64,000 nucleotides of DNA from Oceanihabitans gracilariae. GTDB taxonomy: Bacteria; Bacteroidota; Bacteroidia; Flavobacteriales; Flavobacteriaceae. The first letter of the stretch is position 1; every line of letters begins with the position of its first letter. The position numbers were made by a program, and so were the translations under genes. Of this stretch, positions 34,434-44,200 are shown one piece after another. Under the pieces are notes generated by a model that did no database searches, was not told where the DNA came from, and was given only the letters and a program-made list of their open reading frames with translations. The stretch spans positions 682,001 to 746,000 of the forward strand of contig NZ_JBHULM010000011.1 of the NCBI RefSeq assembly GCF_042684485.1. The letters are read 5' to 3'.

Positions 34434-35708
34434 ATGGATGCCACAACACCAAATAAATCATTCCTTAAAAAAATTATAGCCATCATATTAGGGTTCGGAC
34501 CTGGTATTTTTGCTATTGGGTATACTATTGGTACAGGTAGTGTAACATCAATGATTGTTGCAGGAAGCAAATTTAATATGCAATTATTATGGGTACTTTT
34601 AATTAGTTGTCTTTTTTCTGGAGTTTTAATGTTTGCTTATGGTAATTATGCTTTAATAACAGGAGAAACTGCGCTTTACGGATTTAAAAAACACTTTAAA
34701 TTCGGAAAAATCTTAGCCATAGCAATTATTGTAGGTATCACCTTTGGACAATGGAATTCTCTAATGGGTATTTTAGGGATCTCCTCCAATATTATTTTTG
34801 AAATATTAGCCATTAATTTTGAAGGATTAAGCGCTTATAAATATGAAGTTGTTTTAATTACTGCCATTGTTATTATTGTTACTTTTTACCTATTAATGCT
34901 AGTAGGTAAATATACTTTTTTCGAAAAAATACTAGTCATCTTTGTGACTTTAATGGGTTTATCGTTTATACTATCCTTATGTTTTGTACAACCACTTTCA
35001 ATAGATGTGGTTAAAGGTTTAGTACCTACAATACCAGATGTTCCTGGTGGTAAAATGCTAGTTGCTGCTTTTGTTGGTACTACTATGGCTTCTGCTACAT
35101 TTTTATCTAGACCTCTTTTTGTAAAAGGTAAAGGATGGACCATTAAAAACTTAGACCAACAGAAAAAAGATTCTATTACAGCTGCAATTTTAATATTCAT
35201 TATTAGTGGTGTTATTATGGCTGTAGCAGCTGGTGCATTATACTACCAAGGTAAAGAGGTTTCGCAAGTATTAGATATGGCAAACACCTTAGAGCCTGTA
35301 GCTGGTAAATGGGCTGTTTCTATTTTCTTTTTTGGTGCTTTAAGTGCTGGACTTTCGTCTATTTTTCCTTGCCTTTTAATAGCGCCATTATTAATAGCAG
35401 ATTACCAATCTGGTGAATTAGATACTAGCTCAACACAGTTTAGAGTTATTACTGCTGTTGCTTGTTTGGTAGCTTTAATTGGTCCTGCCTTTGGTGCAAA
35501 TCCAATAGAAATTCAAATACTATCTCAAGTATTTAATGTATTTGTTTTACCAATTGTTATTCTAGGTATTATACTAATAGTAAACAACAAAAAAATAATG
35601 CAAGGATACAAAACAAGCATTTTTGTCAATTTTGGTTTGTTCGCCTCGCTCCTTTTTGCTTGTATTATATCTTATAATGGTATAATAGCACTAACAGAAT
35701 ATTTTTAA
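34434..35708 (+). CDS. Nramp-fold transporter lacking the metal motif
   Basis: A 424-residue inner-membrane protein with about 11 membrane segments. The N-terminal GFGPGIFAIGY and AGSKFNMQLLW match TM1-TM2 of Nramp proteins, but where these have the DPGN metal site this protein has IGTGS, and the TM6 MPH motif is M-A-S (TTMASATF). Such changes suggest a cargo other than Mn/Fe, conceivably a sugar acid or an uncharacterised substrate. Gene context (alginate and gluconate enzymes) supports carbohydrate relation, by inference. The AAAC repeat precedes its start. Confidence 0.7.
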   Translation: MDATTPNKSFLKKIIAIILGFGPGIFAIGYTIGTGSVTSMIVAGSKFNMQLLWVLLISCLFSGVLMFAYGNYALITGETALYGFKKHFKFGKILAIAIIVGITFGQWNSLMGILGISSNIIFEILAINFEGLSAYKYEVVLITAIVIIVTFYLLMLVGKYTFFEKILVIFVTLMGLSFILSLCFVQPLSIDVVKGLVPTIPDVPGGKMLVAAFVGTTMASATFLSRPLFVKGKGWTIKNLDQQKKDSITAAILIFIISGVIMAVAAGALYYQGKEVSQVLDMANTLEPVAGKWAVSIFFFGALSAGLSSIFPCLLIAPLLIADYQSGELDTSSTQFRVITAVACLVALIGPAFGANPIEIQILSQVFNVFVLPIVILGIILIVNNKKIMQGYKTSIFVNFGLFASLLFACIISYNGIIALTEYF

Positions 35709-35765
35709 AACAAGATCAGTAATTATCAAAATAGCATAGGTTTGAGTTAAATCTCTATAGATTAT

Positions 35766-35796
35766 TTTGCATAGGTTTAAAATTCACGTATATTGG
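35766..35796 (+). promoter_or_regulatory. Promoter of PL6-2, TTTG-N19-TATATTGG
   Basis: TTTG at 35766-35769, a 19-base spacer and TATATTGG at 35789. The -7 box is one base out of the consensus because the operator begins one base closer than in the other two copies. The start site would be near 35803, giving a leader of about 20 bases. Confidence 0.6.
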
Positions 35797-35819
35797 TAAA
35801 CCAATTTGGTAAACCAATT
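35793..35819. promoter_or_regulatory. Alginate operator, copy 2
   Basis: Two TTGGTAAACCAA palindromes in tandem, ending four bases before the start codon of PL6-2. It differs from copies 1 and 3 at two positions. Confidence 0.8.
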
Positions 35820-35823
35820 ATTT

Positions 35824-38166
35824 ATGAAAAATAAACTAAAGTTTTCTTGTGTTTCAGTCTTAATTTTACTCTTAACATTTTCTTGTAAAGAAAACAATAC
35901 CAACCCTTTACTAGTTAAAAACACCACAGAGTTTAATAACGCTGTTAAAAATGCAAATCCTGGAGATGTTATTACCATGGCTAATGGTGTATGGAAAGAT
36001 GCAGAACTTGTTTTTGAAGGAAATGGTACTGCAGATGAGCCTATTACACTTACTGTTGAAGAAAAAGGAAAAGTAACTTTAGAAGGTGCATCTAATTTAC
36101 AACTTGCTGGTGAACACTTAATAGTAGAAGGACTTGTTTTTAAAAACGGTTATACACCAACAAATGCAGTTATTTCTTTCCGAAAAAACAAAAAAGAAAT
36201 TGCTAACAACACAAGATTAACAGAATGTGTTATTGATAATTACAACAACCCAGAACGTCACGTTCAAGATTATTGGATTACTATCTACGGAAAAAATAAC
36301 CGAATAGACCACAACCACATAGTAGGTAAAAAGAATTTAGGAGTAACCATGATTGTTGGTTTAGACACTAAAGAAAGTGTTGCCAACAACCACAAAATTG
36401 ACCATAACTATTTTGGTCCTCGTCCTACTTTTGGTAACAATGGTGGAGAAACCTTAAGAATAGGTACTAGCCATCATGCTTTAGAAAACTCCAATACTTT
36501 GGTTGAATCTAACTATTTTGATAGAACCAATGGAGAGCACGAAATCATTTCTAACAAATCGTGCCAAAACACCTTTAAATACAACACCTTTTTTGAGTGT
36601 ACAGGAACACTAACCATGCGTCACGGAAATGAAACATTGGTAGACGGAAATGTATTTATTGGAAACAACAAACCAAGCACAGGAGGAGTTCGTATTATTA
36701 ATGAAAGTCAAACCGTTATCAACAACTACCATATTGGCTTAACAGGATATCGTTTTAGAGGTGCATTTGTAATGATGAATGGTGTACCAAACTCACCACC
36801 AAACAGATATGTTCCTGTAATAGATTCTAAATTAAACAACAATACGTTTGTAAATTGTGAGCACATTCAATTATGCGCAGGAAGTGATGCCGAAAGAAGT
36901 CAAGCTCCTCGTACTTCAGAAATTTCAGAAAACATTTTTTATAATGAAAACCCAAAAGACATCTTTACAGTATATGATGATATTAGCGGAATTACGTTTA
37001 AAGATAATATACTAGGGCAAAACAATACCACAAGCATTCAAGAAGGCTTTGAAAAAGCAGACATTACACTTGTAAAAAACGAACAAGGTTTTTTAATACC
37101 TACTTCAGATAAAATTAAAAACAAGATTACCATTAGTCCTAAAATTGCAACTAAAGAAAATACAGGAACAACTTGGTACTCTAAAGAAGACAAAACCGTT
37201 GCTTTAAATTCTGGAAAAACCATAACCGTAGAATCAGGAATTAATACTTTATATGAAGCGACTAAAAACTCAAATCCTGGAGATATATTAGTCTTAACTT
37301 CTGGTGAAACCTACCTATTAACTAAAGCTGCAAAAATAAAGCATCCTCTAACTATAAAAGCTTCTGGAAAAGACAAGCCTATTATTTTGTTTGAACGTAT
37401 GATGGCTTTAGAAATTCAAAACGGAGGAAGCTTATCTCTAGACAACATAAAATTTGATGGTGCAAGTGCTCCTGATTATGCAGGAAATGCTGTGATTAGC
37501 ACTAGTAAAAAATCAATGATAGAAAACTACAAACTGTTTATAGATAATTGTGAATTTACAGACTTTGTAGTAAACCATTCTTTTGATGTACTTAGAGTTT
37601 CTAAAGGAACCTTTGCAGACACTATAAGCATTCAAAATTCTAAATTTAAAAACATTACTGGTCATATTACTGCGCTAGATAAAGAAACAGATGATATTGG
37701 TGCATACAACGTAGAGTATTTTATAATGAAAAACAATACAGTTACAGATGTACAAGGCGCTGCATTACGTTTATATAGAGGTGGAAAAGACGAAAGTACT
37801 TTTGGACCATTTTTAGAAATCGAACACAACGTATTTAACAATGTTGGTTTTGGTAAAAAGAACAAGTACCAAGCAGCAATGTCTTTATATGGTGTTCAAG
37901 TTAATGACATTAAAAACAACAACTTTAATAATACGAATGGCTTAAAAATGCATTTAGTAGTTGGTGAGCCTATTGTAAATGTGGTTAATAATAACTACTA
38001 CAAATCAGGAAAAATTGAAGTTTCAGGAGATGAAAAATACAATATTGAAAACCTTTTTAATATAGCTCCTACTTTTAAAGAAGGGACTTTTGAACTTACC
38101 AACGCTTCTCCATTAAAAGAAAAAGGAACAGACCAAAAAGAAATAGGAATTATTTCGCAAAACTAA
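35824..38166 (+). CDS. PL6 alginate lyase, lipoprotein (copy 2)
   Basis: A 780-residue lipoprotein (lipobox TFSC, then KEN). I use ATG 35824; the frame also runs from a TTG inside the operator. Architecture equals copy 1: PL6 beta-helix (about 25-430) and a second beta-helix domain (about 440-780). Catalytic residues E238-x-E240, K245 and R266-H267 are present. The two PL6 proteins align along their length but differ widely, so they probably have different block preference (for example poly-G against mixed). Preceded by its own operator; followed by PL17 after a seven-base gap. Confidence 0.9.
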   Translation: MKNKLKFSCVSVLILLLTFSCKENNTNPLLVKNTTEFNNAVKNANPGDVITMANGVWKDAELVFEGNGTADEPITLTVEEKGKVTLEGASNLQLAGEHLIVEGLVFKNGYTPTNAVISFRKNKKEIANNTRLTECVIDNYNNPERHVQDYWITIYGKNNRIDHNHIVGKKNLGVTMIVGLDTKESVANNHKIDHNYFGPRPTFGNNGGETLRIGTSHHALENSNTLVESNYFDRTNGEHEIISNKSCQNTFKYNTFFECTGTLTMRHGNETLVDGNVFIGNNKPSTGGVRIINESQTVINNYHIGLTGYRFRGAFVMMNGVPNSPPNRYVPVIDSKLNNNTFVNCEHIQLCAGSDAERSQAPRTSEISENIFYNENPKDIFTVYDDISGITFKDNILGQNNTTSIQEGFEKADITLVKNEQGFLIPTSDKIKNKITISPKIATKENTGTTWYSKEDKTVALNSGKTITVESGINTLYEATKNSNPGDILVLTSGETYLLTKAAKIKHPLTIKASGKDKPIILFERMMALEIQNGGSLSLDNIKFDGASAPDYAGNAVISTSKKSMIENYKLFIDNCEFTDFVVNHSFDVLRVSKGTFADTISIQNSKFKNITGHITALDKETDDIGAYNVEYFIMKNNTVTDVQGAALRLYRGGKDESTFGPFLEIEHNVFNNVGFGKKNKYQAAMSLYGVQVNDIKNNNFNNTNGLKMHLVVGEPIVNVVNNNYYKSGKIEVSGDEKYNIENLFNIAPTFKEGTFELTNASPLKEKGTDQKEIGIISQN

Positions 38167-38172
38167 CTAGCT

Positions 38173-40461
38173 ATGAAACTAAAAAACAACAGAATATTAA
38201 AATTAGCTACAGTAGCTCTAGTACTTACCATAGTATCTTGCAAAGAAGAAAGCAAATCGGTATCTGTAACCAATAGTAAACAAACAGGAAGCCATCCTAA
38301 TTTAATATTAACCCAAGAAAGTGTTGCTGAAATAAAATCGCAATTAGGAAACGTTCCTGTTTTTGATGCAACTTTAGCAGCTACACAAAAAGATGTAGAC
38401 CTCGCCATTCAAGAAGGTATTGATGTGCCTGTACCTAAAGACATGGCTGGAGGTTACACGCATTCGCAACACACTGCTAATTATAAAAACATGCAAAAAG
38501 CAGGTGTATTATTTCAACTTTTAGAAGATGAAAAATACGCTATTTACGTAAGAGACATGTTACTAGAATACGCCAAACTATATCCTACCTTAGGTCGTCA
38601 TCCGCAGGAACGCTCTTATGCTAGAGGTAAATTTTTCTGGCAATGTCTTAACGATTCTAACTGGCTAACTTATACTAGTCAGGCATATGATTGTATTTAC
38701 GATTGGCTACCAAAAGAACAAAGCGACTATTTAAATAAAAATTTATTTAGACCATATGCAGACTTCTTATCTATAGAAACACCAAAATACTTCAACCGTA
38801 TTCATAACCATAGTACTTGGGGAAATGTTTCCGTTGGTATGATTGGTTTAGTTATGGATGATGAAGAATTAGTTAATCGTGCATTATACGGACTTAAAGA
38901 TCTAGATATAGATACCAATGCCATAGATAATGATGGTGGTTATATCTATGATAAAGACGGTAAAGCTGGCTTTTTAGCAAATTTAGACAGTCCGTTTTCA
39001 CCAGATGGTTTTTATACCGAAGGACCTTACTACCAACGCTATGCTATGTATCCATTTATGATATTTGCAGAAGCGCTTCAAAATAAAAAACCAGAATTAA
39101 AGATTTTTGAATACAAAGACGCTGTACTACTAAAAGCAGTAGACGCACTTATTAACTTAACAGATGCAGATGGCGAATTCTTTCCTTTAAATGATGGACA
39201 AAAAGGAATGTCATATTACACAGCATCCTTAGTATCTGTTGTAGATATTAGCTATTACCACGGAAACAAAAAACCAGAACTACTATCTGTAGCAAAAGCA
39301 CAAAACGCTGTACAATTAAACGCTTCAGGACTAGCAGTTGCTATTGGCTTACGTGATGGAAAAGAAAAACCTTTCCTTAAAAAATCTATAGAACTTTCTG
39401 ATGGTGCAAATGGTGACGAAGGAGCTGTTGGTATTTTAAGATATAATGACAGCAACAACACCATGGCATTAGTAATGAAGTATACAGGACAAGGTTTAAG
39501 TCATGGTCATTATGACAAGTTATCGTTTTCACTTTATGAAAATGGCGAAGAAGTATTACAAGATTACGGTTTATCTAGATTTGTAAATGTAGAGCAGAAA
39601 AATGGAGGTGGTTATTTAAAAGAAAATAAAACATTTGCCAAACAAACCATCGCGCATAATACAGTAACGCAAAACGAAACCTCTCATTTTAATAATGATT
39701 TTGAAATAGGAAGTAATAATCATTCTGAAAAATATCTCTTTGATGCTTCAAATCCTGAAGTACAAATCATGAGTGCTACAGAAACAAATGCCTATCCAGG
39801 AACTAACTTTCATCGTACCATGCTTCTAGTAAAAGACGCTACAGTAGACATACCATATGTAATCGATCTTTTTAAAGTAACCTCAGAAAAGCCAAACCAA
39901 TATGATTTACCATATTATTATTTTGGTCAAATAATAGCAACAAGTTTTAAAACCGAAGCACCTAAAAGCTTAACACCATTAGGAACCAAAAACGGTTACC
40001 ACCACCTTTGGAAAGAAACACAAAGTCAAGCAAAAGCAGATAACATTCAATTTACCTGGTTAAATAATAGAAAATTTTATAGTATTACAGCTGCAACTAC
40101 TAATGAAGATGCTATTATTTTAGCTAGAATTGGTGCCAACGATCCAGAATTCAACCTAAGAAGAGATCCTTCAATAATATTAAGAAAGAAAAATACAAAA
40201 GCTACTGTATTTGCTTCAATAATTGAATCTCATGGTGATTATAATCCAATCTCTGAAAAAGCAAACAACGCATACAGTTCTTTTAAATCTATAAAAGTAT
40301 TATTAGACAACAAAAAATACACAGCCTTAGAGTTACAATTAAAATCTGGTGTTTCTAAAGTATTAATACTAGCAAACAATAACGCATCAAAAGAAGCAAA
40401 ACATACATTAAAAATTAACGATAAGAATTATGAGTGGTCAGGTTCTTATTATTTCAAATAA
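38173..40461 (+). CDS. PL17 oligoalginate lyase, lipoprotein
   Basis: A 762-residue lipoprotein (lipobox TIVSC). Residues about 40-380 form an alpha/alpha toroid (alginate_lyase), with the N212-H213 pair in HNHSTWGN and the GPYYQRYAM tyrosine block (286-290). The rest is a heparinase II/III-like beta domain with SHGHYDKLSFSLYENGEE. PL17 enzymes are exolytic and give unsaturated monouronate, the substrate of KdgF, the next gene. Anchored in the periplasm or on the surface by the lipid. Confidence 0.93.
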   Translation: MKLKNNRILKLATVALVLTIVSCKEESKSVSVTNSKQTGSHPNLILTQESVAEIKSQLGNVPVFDATLAATQKDVDLAIQEGIDVPVPKDMAGGYTHSQHTANYKNMQKAGVLFQLLEDEKYAIYVRDMLLEYAKLYPTLGRHPQERSYARGKFFWQCLNDSNWLTYTSQAYDCIYDWLPKEQSDYLNKNLFRPYADFLSIETPKYFNRIHNHSTWGNVSVGMIGLVMDDEELVNRALYGLKDLDIDTNAIDNDGGYIYDKDGKAGFLANLDSPFSPDGFYTEGPYYQRYAMYPFMIFAEALQNKKPELKIFEYKDAVLLKAVDALINLTDADGEFFPLNDGQKGMSYYTASLVSVVDISYYHGNKKPELLSVAKAQNAVQLNASGLAVAIGLRDGKEKPFLKKSIELSDGANGDEGAVGILRYNDSNNTMALVMKYTGQGLSHGHYDKLSFSLYENGEEVLQDYGLSRFVNVEQKNGGGYLKENKTFAKQTIAHNTVTQNETSHFNNDFEIGSNNHSEKYLFDASNPEVQIMSATETNAYPGTNFHRTMLLVKDATVDIPYVIDLFKVTSEKPNQYDLPYYYFGQIIATSFKTEAPKSLTPLGTKNGYHHLWKETQSQAKADNIQFTWLNNRKFYSITAATTNEDAIILARIGANDPEFNLRRDPSIILRKKNTKATVFASIIESHGDYNPISEKANNAYSSFKSIKVLLDNKKYTALELQLKSGVSKVLILANNNASKEAKHTLKINDKNYEWSGSYYFK

Positions 40462-40479
40462 ATAAAAACGATTAAAATT

Positions 40480-40851
40480 ATGAAAAGATTTAGCGAAAAG
40501 TACATTGTCACAAAAGACATGGAATGGGAAAAACTTGGCGGAGGAGTTTCTAGAAAGTTCTTAGGTTATGATAACCAAATCATGATGGTAAGAGTAAAAT
40601 TTGACAAAGGAGCATTAGGTGCACCACACCAACATTTTCACACACAAGCGACTTACTGTGTATCTGGAAAATTTGAATTTGAAATTGATGGCGAAAAACA
40701 TATTGTAGAAGCTGGAGATGGTGTATACATTGAACCTAACTTACTACATAGCGCAGTTTGCCTAGAAGAAGGTGAACTTATTGATACGTTTAGCCCTGTA
40801 AGAGAAGATTTCTTAAGTGGTGGTGAGGTATCTTATTTTGGTGATAAATAG
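40480..40851 (+). CDS. kdgF: KdgF cupin, unsaturated uronate to DEH
   Basis: A 123-residue cupin. It has the metal set H50-x-H52-x-H54-x-Q56 in PHQHFHTQ and H90 in NLLHSA. KdgF enzymes open the unsaturated uronate to 4-deoxy-L-erythro-5-hexoseulose uronate (DEH), the bottleneck step after exolytic lyases. No signal peptide, so cytoplasmic. Last gene before the SusC promoter. Confidence 0.92.
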   Translation: MKRFSEKYIVTKDMEWEKLGGGVSRKFLGYDNQIMMVRVKFDKGALGAPHQHFHTQATYCVSGKFEFEIDGEKHIVEAGDGVYIEPNLLHSAVCLEEGELIDTFSPVREDFLSGGEVSYFGDK

Positions 40852-40983
40852 TAATAAACAAAAACCAAAACCACTAAACGTGAGGACTTTACATTTTTGT
40901 AGTAAAATTCTTACAGAAACAGAAAGTGTTTGCTATTTTAACTCAAACATCTTCTATTTTAACATATAAAATTTACGAAAACG

Positions 40984-41013
40984 TTGTATTTAACAAAATT
41001 TTATATATATTTG
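40984..41013 (+). promoter_or_regulatory. Promoter of susC, TTG-N19-TATATTTG
   Basis: TTG at 40984-40986, a 19-base spacer and an exact TATATTTG -7 box that overlaps the operator. The start site would be near 41020, leaving a leader of about 200 bases. Confidence 0.75.
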
Positions 41014-41037
41014 GTAAACCAATCTGGTTAACCAATT
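41011..41037. promoter_or_regulatory. Alginate operator, copy 3
   Basis: Same 27 bases as copy 1: TTGGTAAACCAA followed by TGGTTAACCA. Located over the -7 box of susC. Confidence 0.8.
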
Positions 41038-41059
41038 ATTTTTATAATTATAACCAATA

Positions 41060-41091
41060 AAAAAAGGATAGGTAAACACTATCCTTTTTTT
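41060..41091 (+). terminator. Strong terminator hairpin in the susC leader
   Basis: A 12-bp perfect stem (aaaaaaggatag / ctatcctttttt) with loop gtaaaca and a further T. It begins about 40 bases after the predicted start of transcription and 133 bases before susC, so it would yield a short RNA of about 70 bases or attenuate susC. Confidence 0.75.
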
Positions 41092-41148
41092 GAAAAAATA
41101 CTTCTTTGACGGGAAGTTATCATGCATAAAACATAATATTACAAAAGT

Positions 41149-41205
41149 ATGAAACATATCTATACTTGCCTAATGTTTATGTTTTTAGTAAAACAAATTA
41201 ATTAA
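41149..41205 (+). CDS. Possible 18-residue leader peptide before susC
   Basis: ATG at 41149, stop TAA at 41203-41205, product MKHIYTCLMFMFLVKQIN, 18 bases before susC. Hydrophobic, with no homology I know. May be chance; a translated leader could couple to susC. Confidence 0.25.
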   Translation: MKHIYTCLMFMFLVKQIN

Positions 41206-41223
41206 CTAAAACAAAAAACAATT

Positions 41224-44200
41224 ATGAATTTAAAATCTAAATTGGCATTATTTGCAGTTCTCTTTCTGTGTTTTTCTGCCTTTGCCCAAGACAAATTAAT
41301 AATTAATGGGCTTGTAGTAGACGCTAATGACAACATGCCGTTGCCTAGTGTTAACGTAATTATTGTTGGTACTAGTACTGGTACAAGTACAGATTTTGAT
41401 GGAAACTATCAAATTGAGGTAAGTAAAGGAGATGTTATTCAATTTTCTTACATAGGTTACGTTTCCCAAACAGTGGTTATTGAAAACCAAAGTACTATCG
41501 ACATCTCTTTAGCAGAAGATGCTAATAACCTGGATGAGGTTGTAGTTGTTGGATATGGTACTCGTAAAAAATCACACCTTACAGGTTCTGTATCTAGTGT
41601 AGGTGGTGAAGATGTTGCTGCAGTACAAGCAACACGTGTAGATGAAGCTTTAGCAGGTAAATTACCTGGTGTTTTAATTCAAAATCAAGATGGTTCTCCT
41701 GGTGCAGCTCCAAAAATTCAAATTAGAGCAGCTTCTTCTATATCTGGTGAATCTAGTCCGTTAATTGTTGTAGATGGATTTCCAATTTCTGGAGGTTTAG
41801 AAACAGTTAACCCAAATGATATTGAAAGTTTAGAAATTTTAAAAGATGCTGCTTCTGCAGCTATTTATGGTTCTAGAGGTGCTAATGGTGTTATTTTAGT
41901 TACAACCAAAAAAGGTAAAACAGGTAAAGCTAGATTTAGCTACAATACCTACACTAGCTTTTCTAGTAAATACCGTAAAAACATAATAAAAAATGCTTCT
42001 GAATTTGCTTCTGAAGCAAGATCAGAAATTGCTGCTGGTAACTGGCAAGGTACAGTAGACAATGTAGACCCAGCATTTTTAGAATATAGATTAAGTGCTT
42101 ATGAAAACGCTCCTGGTGCTGTTAGCCCAGAAGAATGGTTATTTCGTGACGGAAACACTACAAGTCATGACTTTAGCATGAGCGGAGGAACAGACGATGT
42201 TAATTACTTTGCTTCAATTGGATATCAAAACTCTAAAGGAGTTATCATTACCGAAGGTTTTGAAAGATTAAACGCTCGTTTAAATGTGGATGCTAAATTA
42301 GGTGAAAAGTTCAAAACAGGAATAAGCTTTAACGGTTTTACTTCTGAAAGAGATATTTTAGGACATGATATGCGAGATCTTTTAAGAGCATACCCAATTA
42401 GTCCTATTTACCATACAGCAGAATCTATTGCTTTTGTACAACAATTAGATGCACAAGCACAAGCTTTAGGATTAGACGCTTTTGATAGTGGTTATAGAGG
42501 TTCAGGTTATGAAGCAAGTAGTATTTATGATTTAGAACCTGGTATGGCAGCGCAAGACTGGCACTATGGTAGAAGTAATAATGGTATTGGAGGATCTGGT
42601 GATGCTGGTCCTGCAGCTAAACTTGACAATACAGACCGTTGGGAAAAAACCTATTTTGGTAATGTAAGTTCTTATTTACAATATGAAATTATTGATGGAT
42701 TAAATGTAAAGACTGTTTTAGGTGGTGATCTTAAAGACACTCGTTTTTATGAGCATAGATTAATCGGTTTTGATTCTAGAGCAAGAACTTCACAAACGTA
42801 TATGGACCAAACAGATTTAAAAGTATCTTCTGTATTAAGTGAAACTACTTTAAATTTTGCAAAAGAAATTGGTAAACATGATATATCTGCAGTTGCTGGT
42901 ATGGAATTTCAAAATACCAAGTTAGTAGGTGTTGCTTTAGATGGTGTAAATGTACCAGATGAGCCTATACTTAATTACGGTTTATTTGATCCTGCAGACA
43001 TTACCGTTACAGAAAGAGATGAAACTAGAGTAAGACAGAGTGTATTTGGTAGAGTTAACTACGCCTATGACGACAGATTTTTAGTATCTGTATCTGTAAG
43101 AAGAGATGGTGATTCTCGTTTTGGTGCAAATAAAAAATATGCAACATTCCCAGCATTTTCTTTAGGTTGGAATGTGAATAACGAATCTTTCCTTGAAGAT
43201 AGCGAAATACTTAGTAAATTAAAATTAAGATTTAGTTACGGTTCTTTAGGTACTGCTTCTTTTTTAGATTCATATGATGCTTTAAGTCTTTTAGAGCCAC
43301 AAGCAACTTACTATGGTACTGGATACTTAATTCCTGAAAATATAGCAAACCCAGACTTAACATGGCAAACAAACACTGAAACTAACTATGGTATAGACTT
43401 AGGTGTATTAAATAACAGATTTACCTTAGGTGTAGATTACTATACTTCAGATATTGAAGATATCTTAATTAACCAAAGTGTATCTGAAGTATTAGGTACT
43501 CCATCTATAGTACTTAACTCTGGTGATGTAAGAAGTTCTGGTTGGGAATTTGAATTAAACGCAAGAGTTATGAATACAGATAATTTCTCTTGGAGTTTTG
43601 GAGCTAACTTATCTACAGTAAACACAGAAATTACAGATTTAGGTGGTTTAAGTGAATTACCACAAGCAATCTACGGAACAAGTGGTAGAGGACCAGTATT
43701 TAGAAACTACGTTGGTGGTGGTATTGGTGAAATGTGGGGATTAGAAACTACTGGTGAAGTAGAAATGGAATATCTAGCAGATGCTTCTCAATATGTTAAC
43801 AACCAATCTGGAGCTTCTTATGTTGTAGATCAACAATCTCCTGGTGAAGAAGGATATGGTGTAATTGATAACACAAGAACCGTTGAAGATGGTGGAGATT
43901 TAGTAAAAATAGGACAAAATACACCAGATTTTTACTGGGGAATGTCACATAACTTTAGCTACAAATCTTTAGATATGTCTTTACAATTTCAAGGATCTCA
44001 TGGTGGAGAAGTTTATAATATAGACCCACTTTACTATGGTTCTCAATGGGGAGGAAGATTAACAAGTAGTTTTGATGCAGATGACGATGGTATTGCTGAT
44101 CATAATGGACAACATTATACAGATAACAGAAATCAAACAGATGCGATGATTCAAGATGCTTCTTTTGTCGCTTTAAAAAACATAACTATTGGTTATACAC

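Larger units (their letters stand above)
40852..41223 (+). other. 372-base regulatory region of susC
   Basis: Holds the promoter with TTG at 40984 and TATATTTG at 41006, operator copy 3, the hairpin at 41060 and an 18-codon open frame just before susC. The first 130 bases show nothing clear. Confidence 0.7.

Noticed and set aside
35806..35823. TTG start for PL6-2 inside the operator
   Set aside because: ATG 35824 gives a normal lipoprotein signal sequence; the TTG extension is translated operator sequence.
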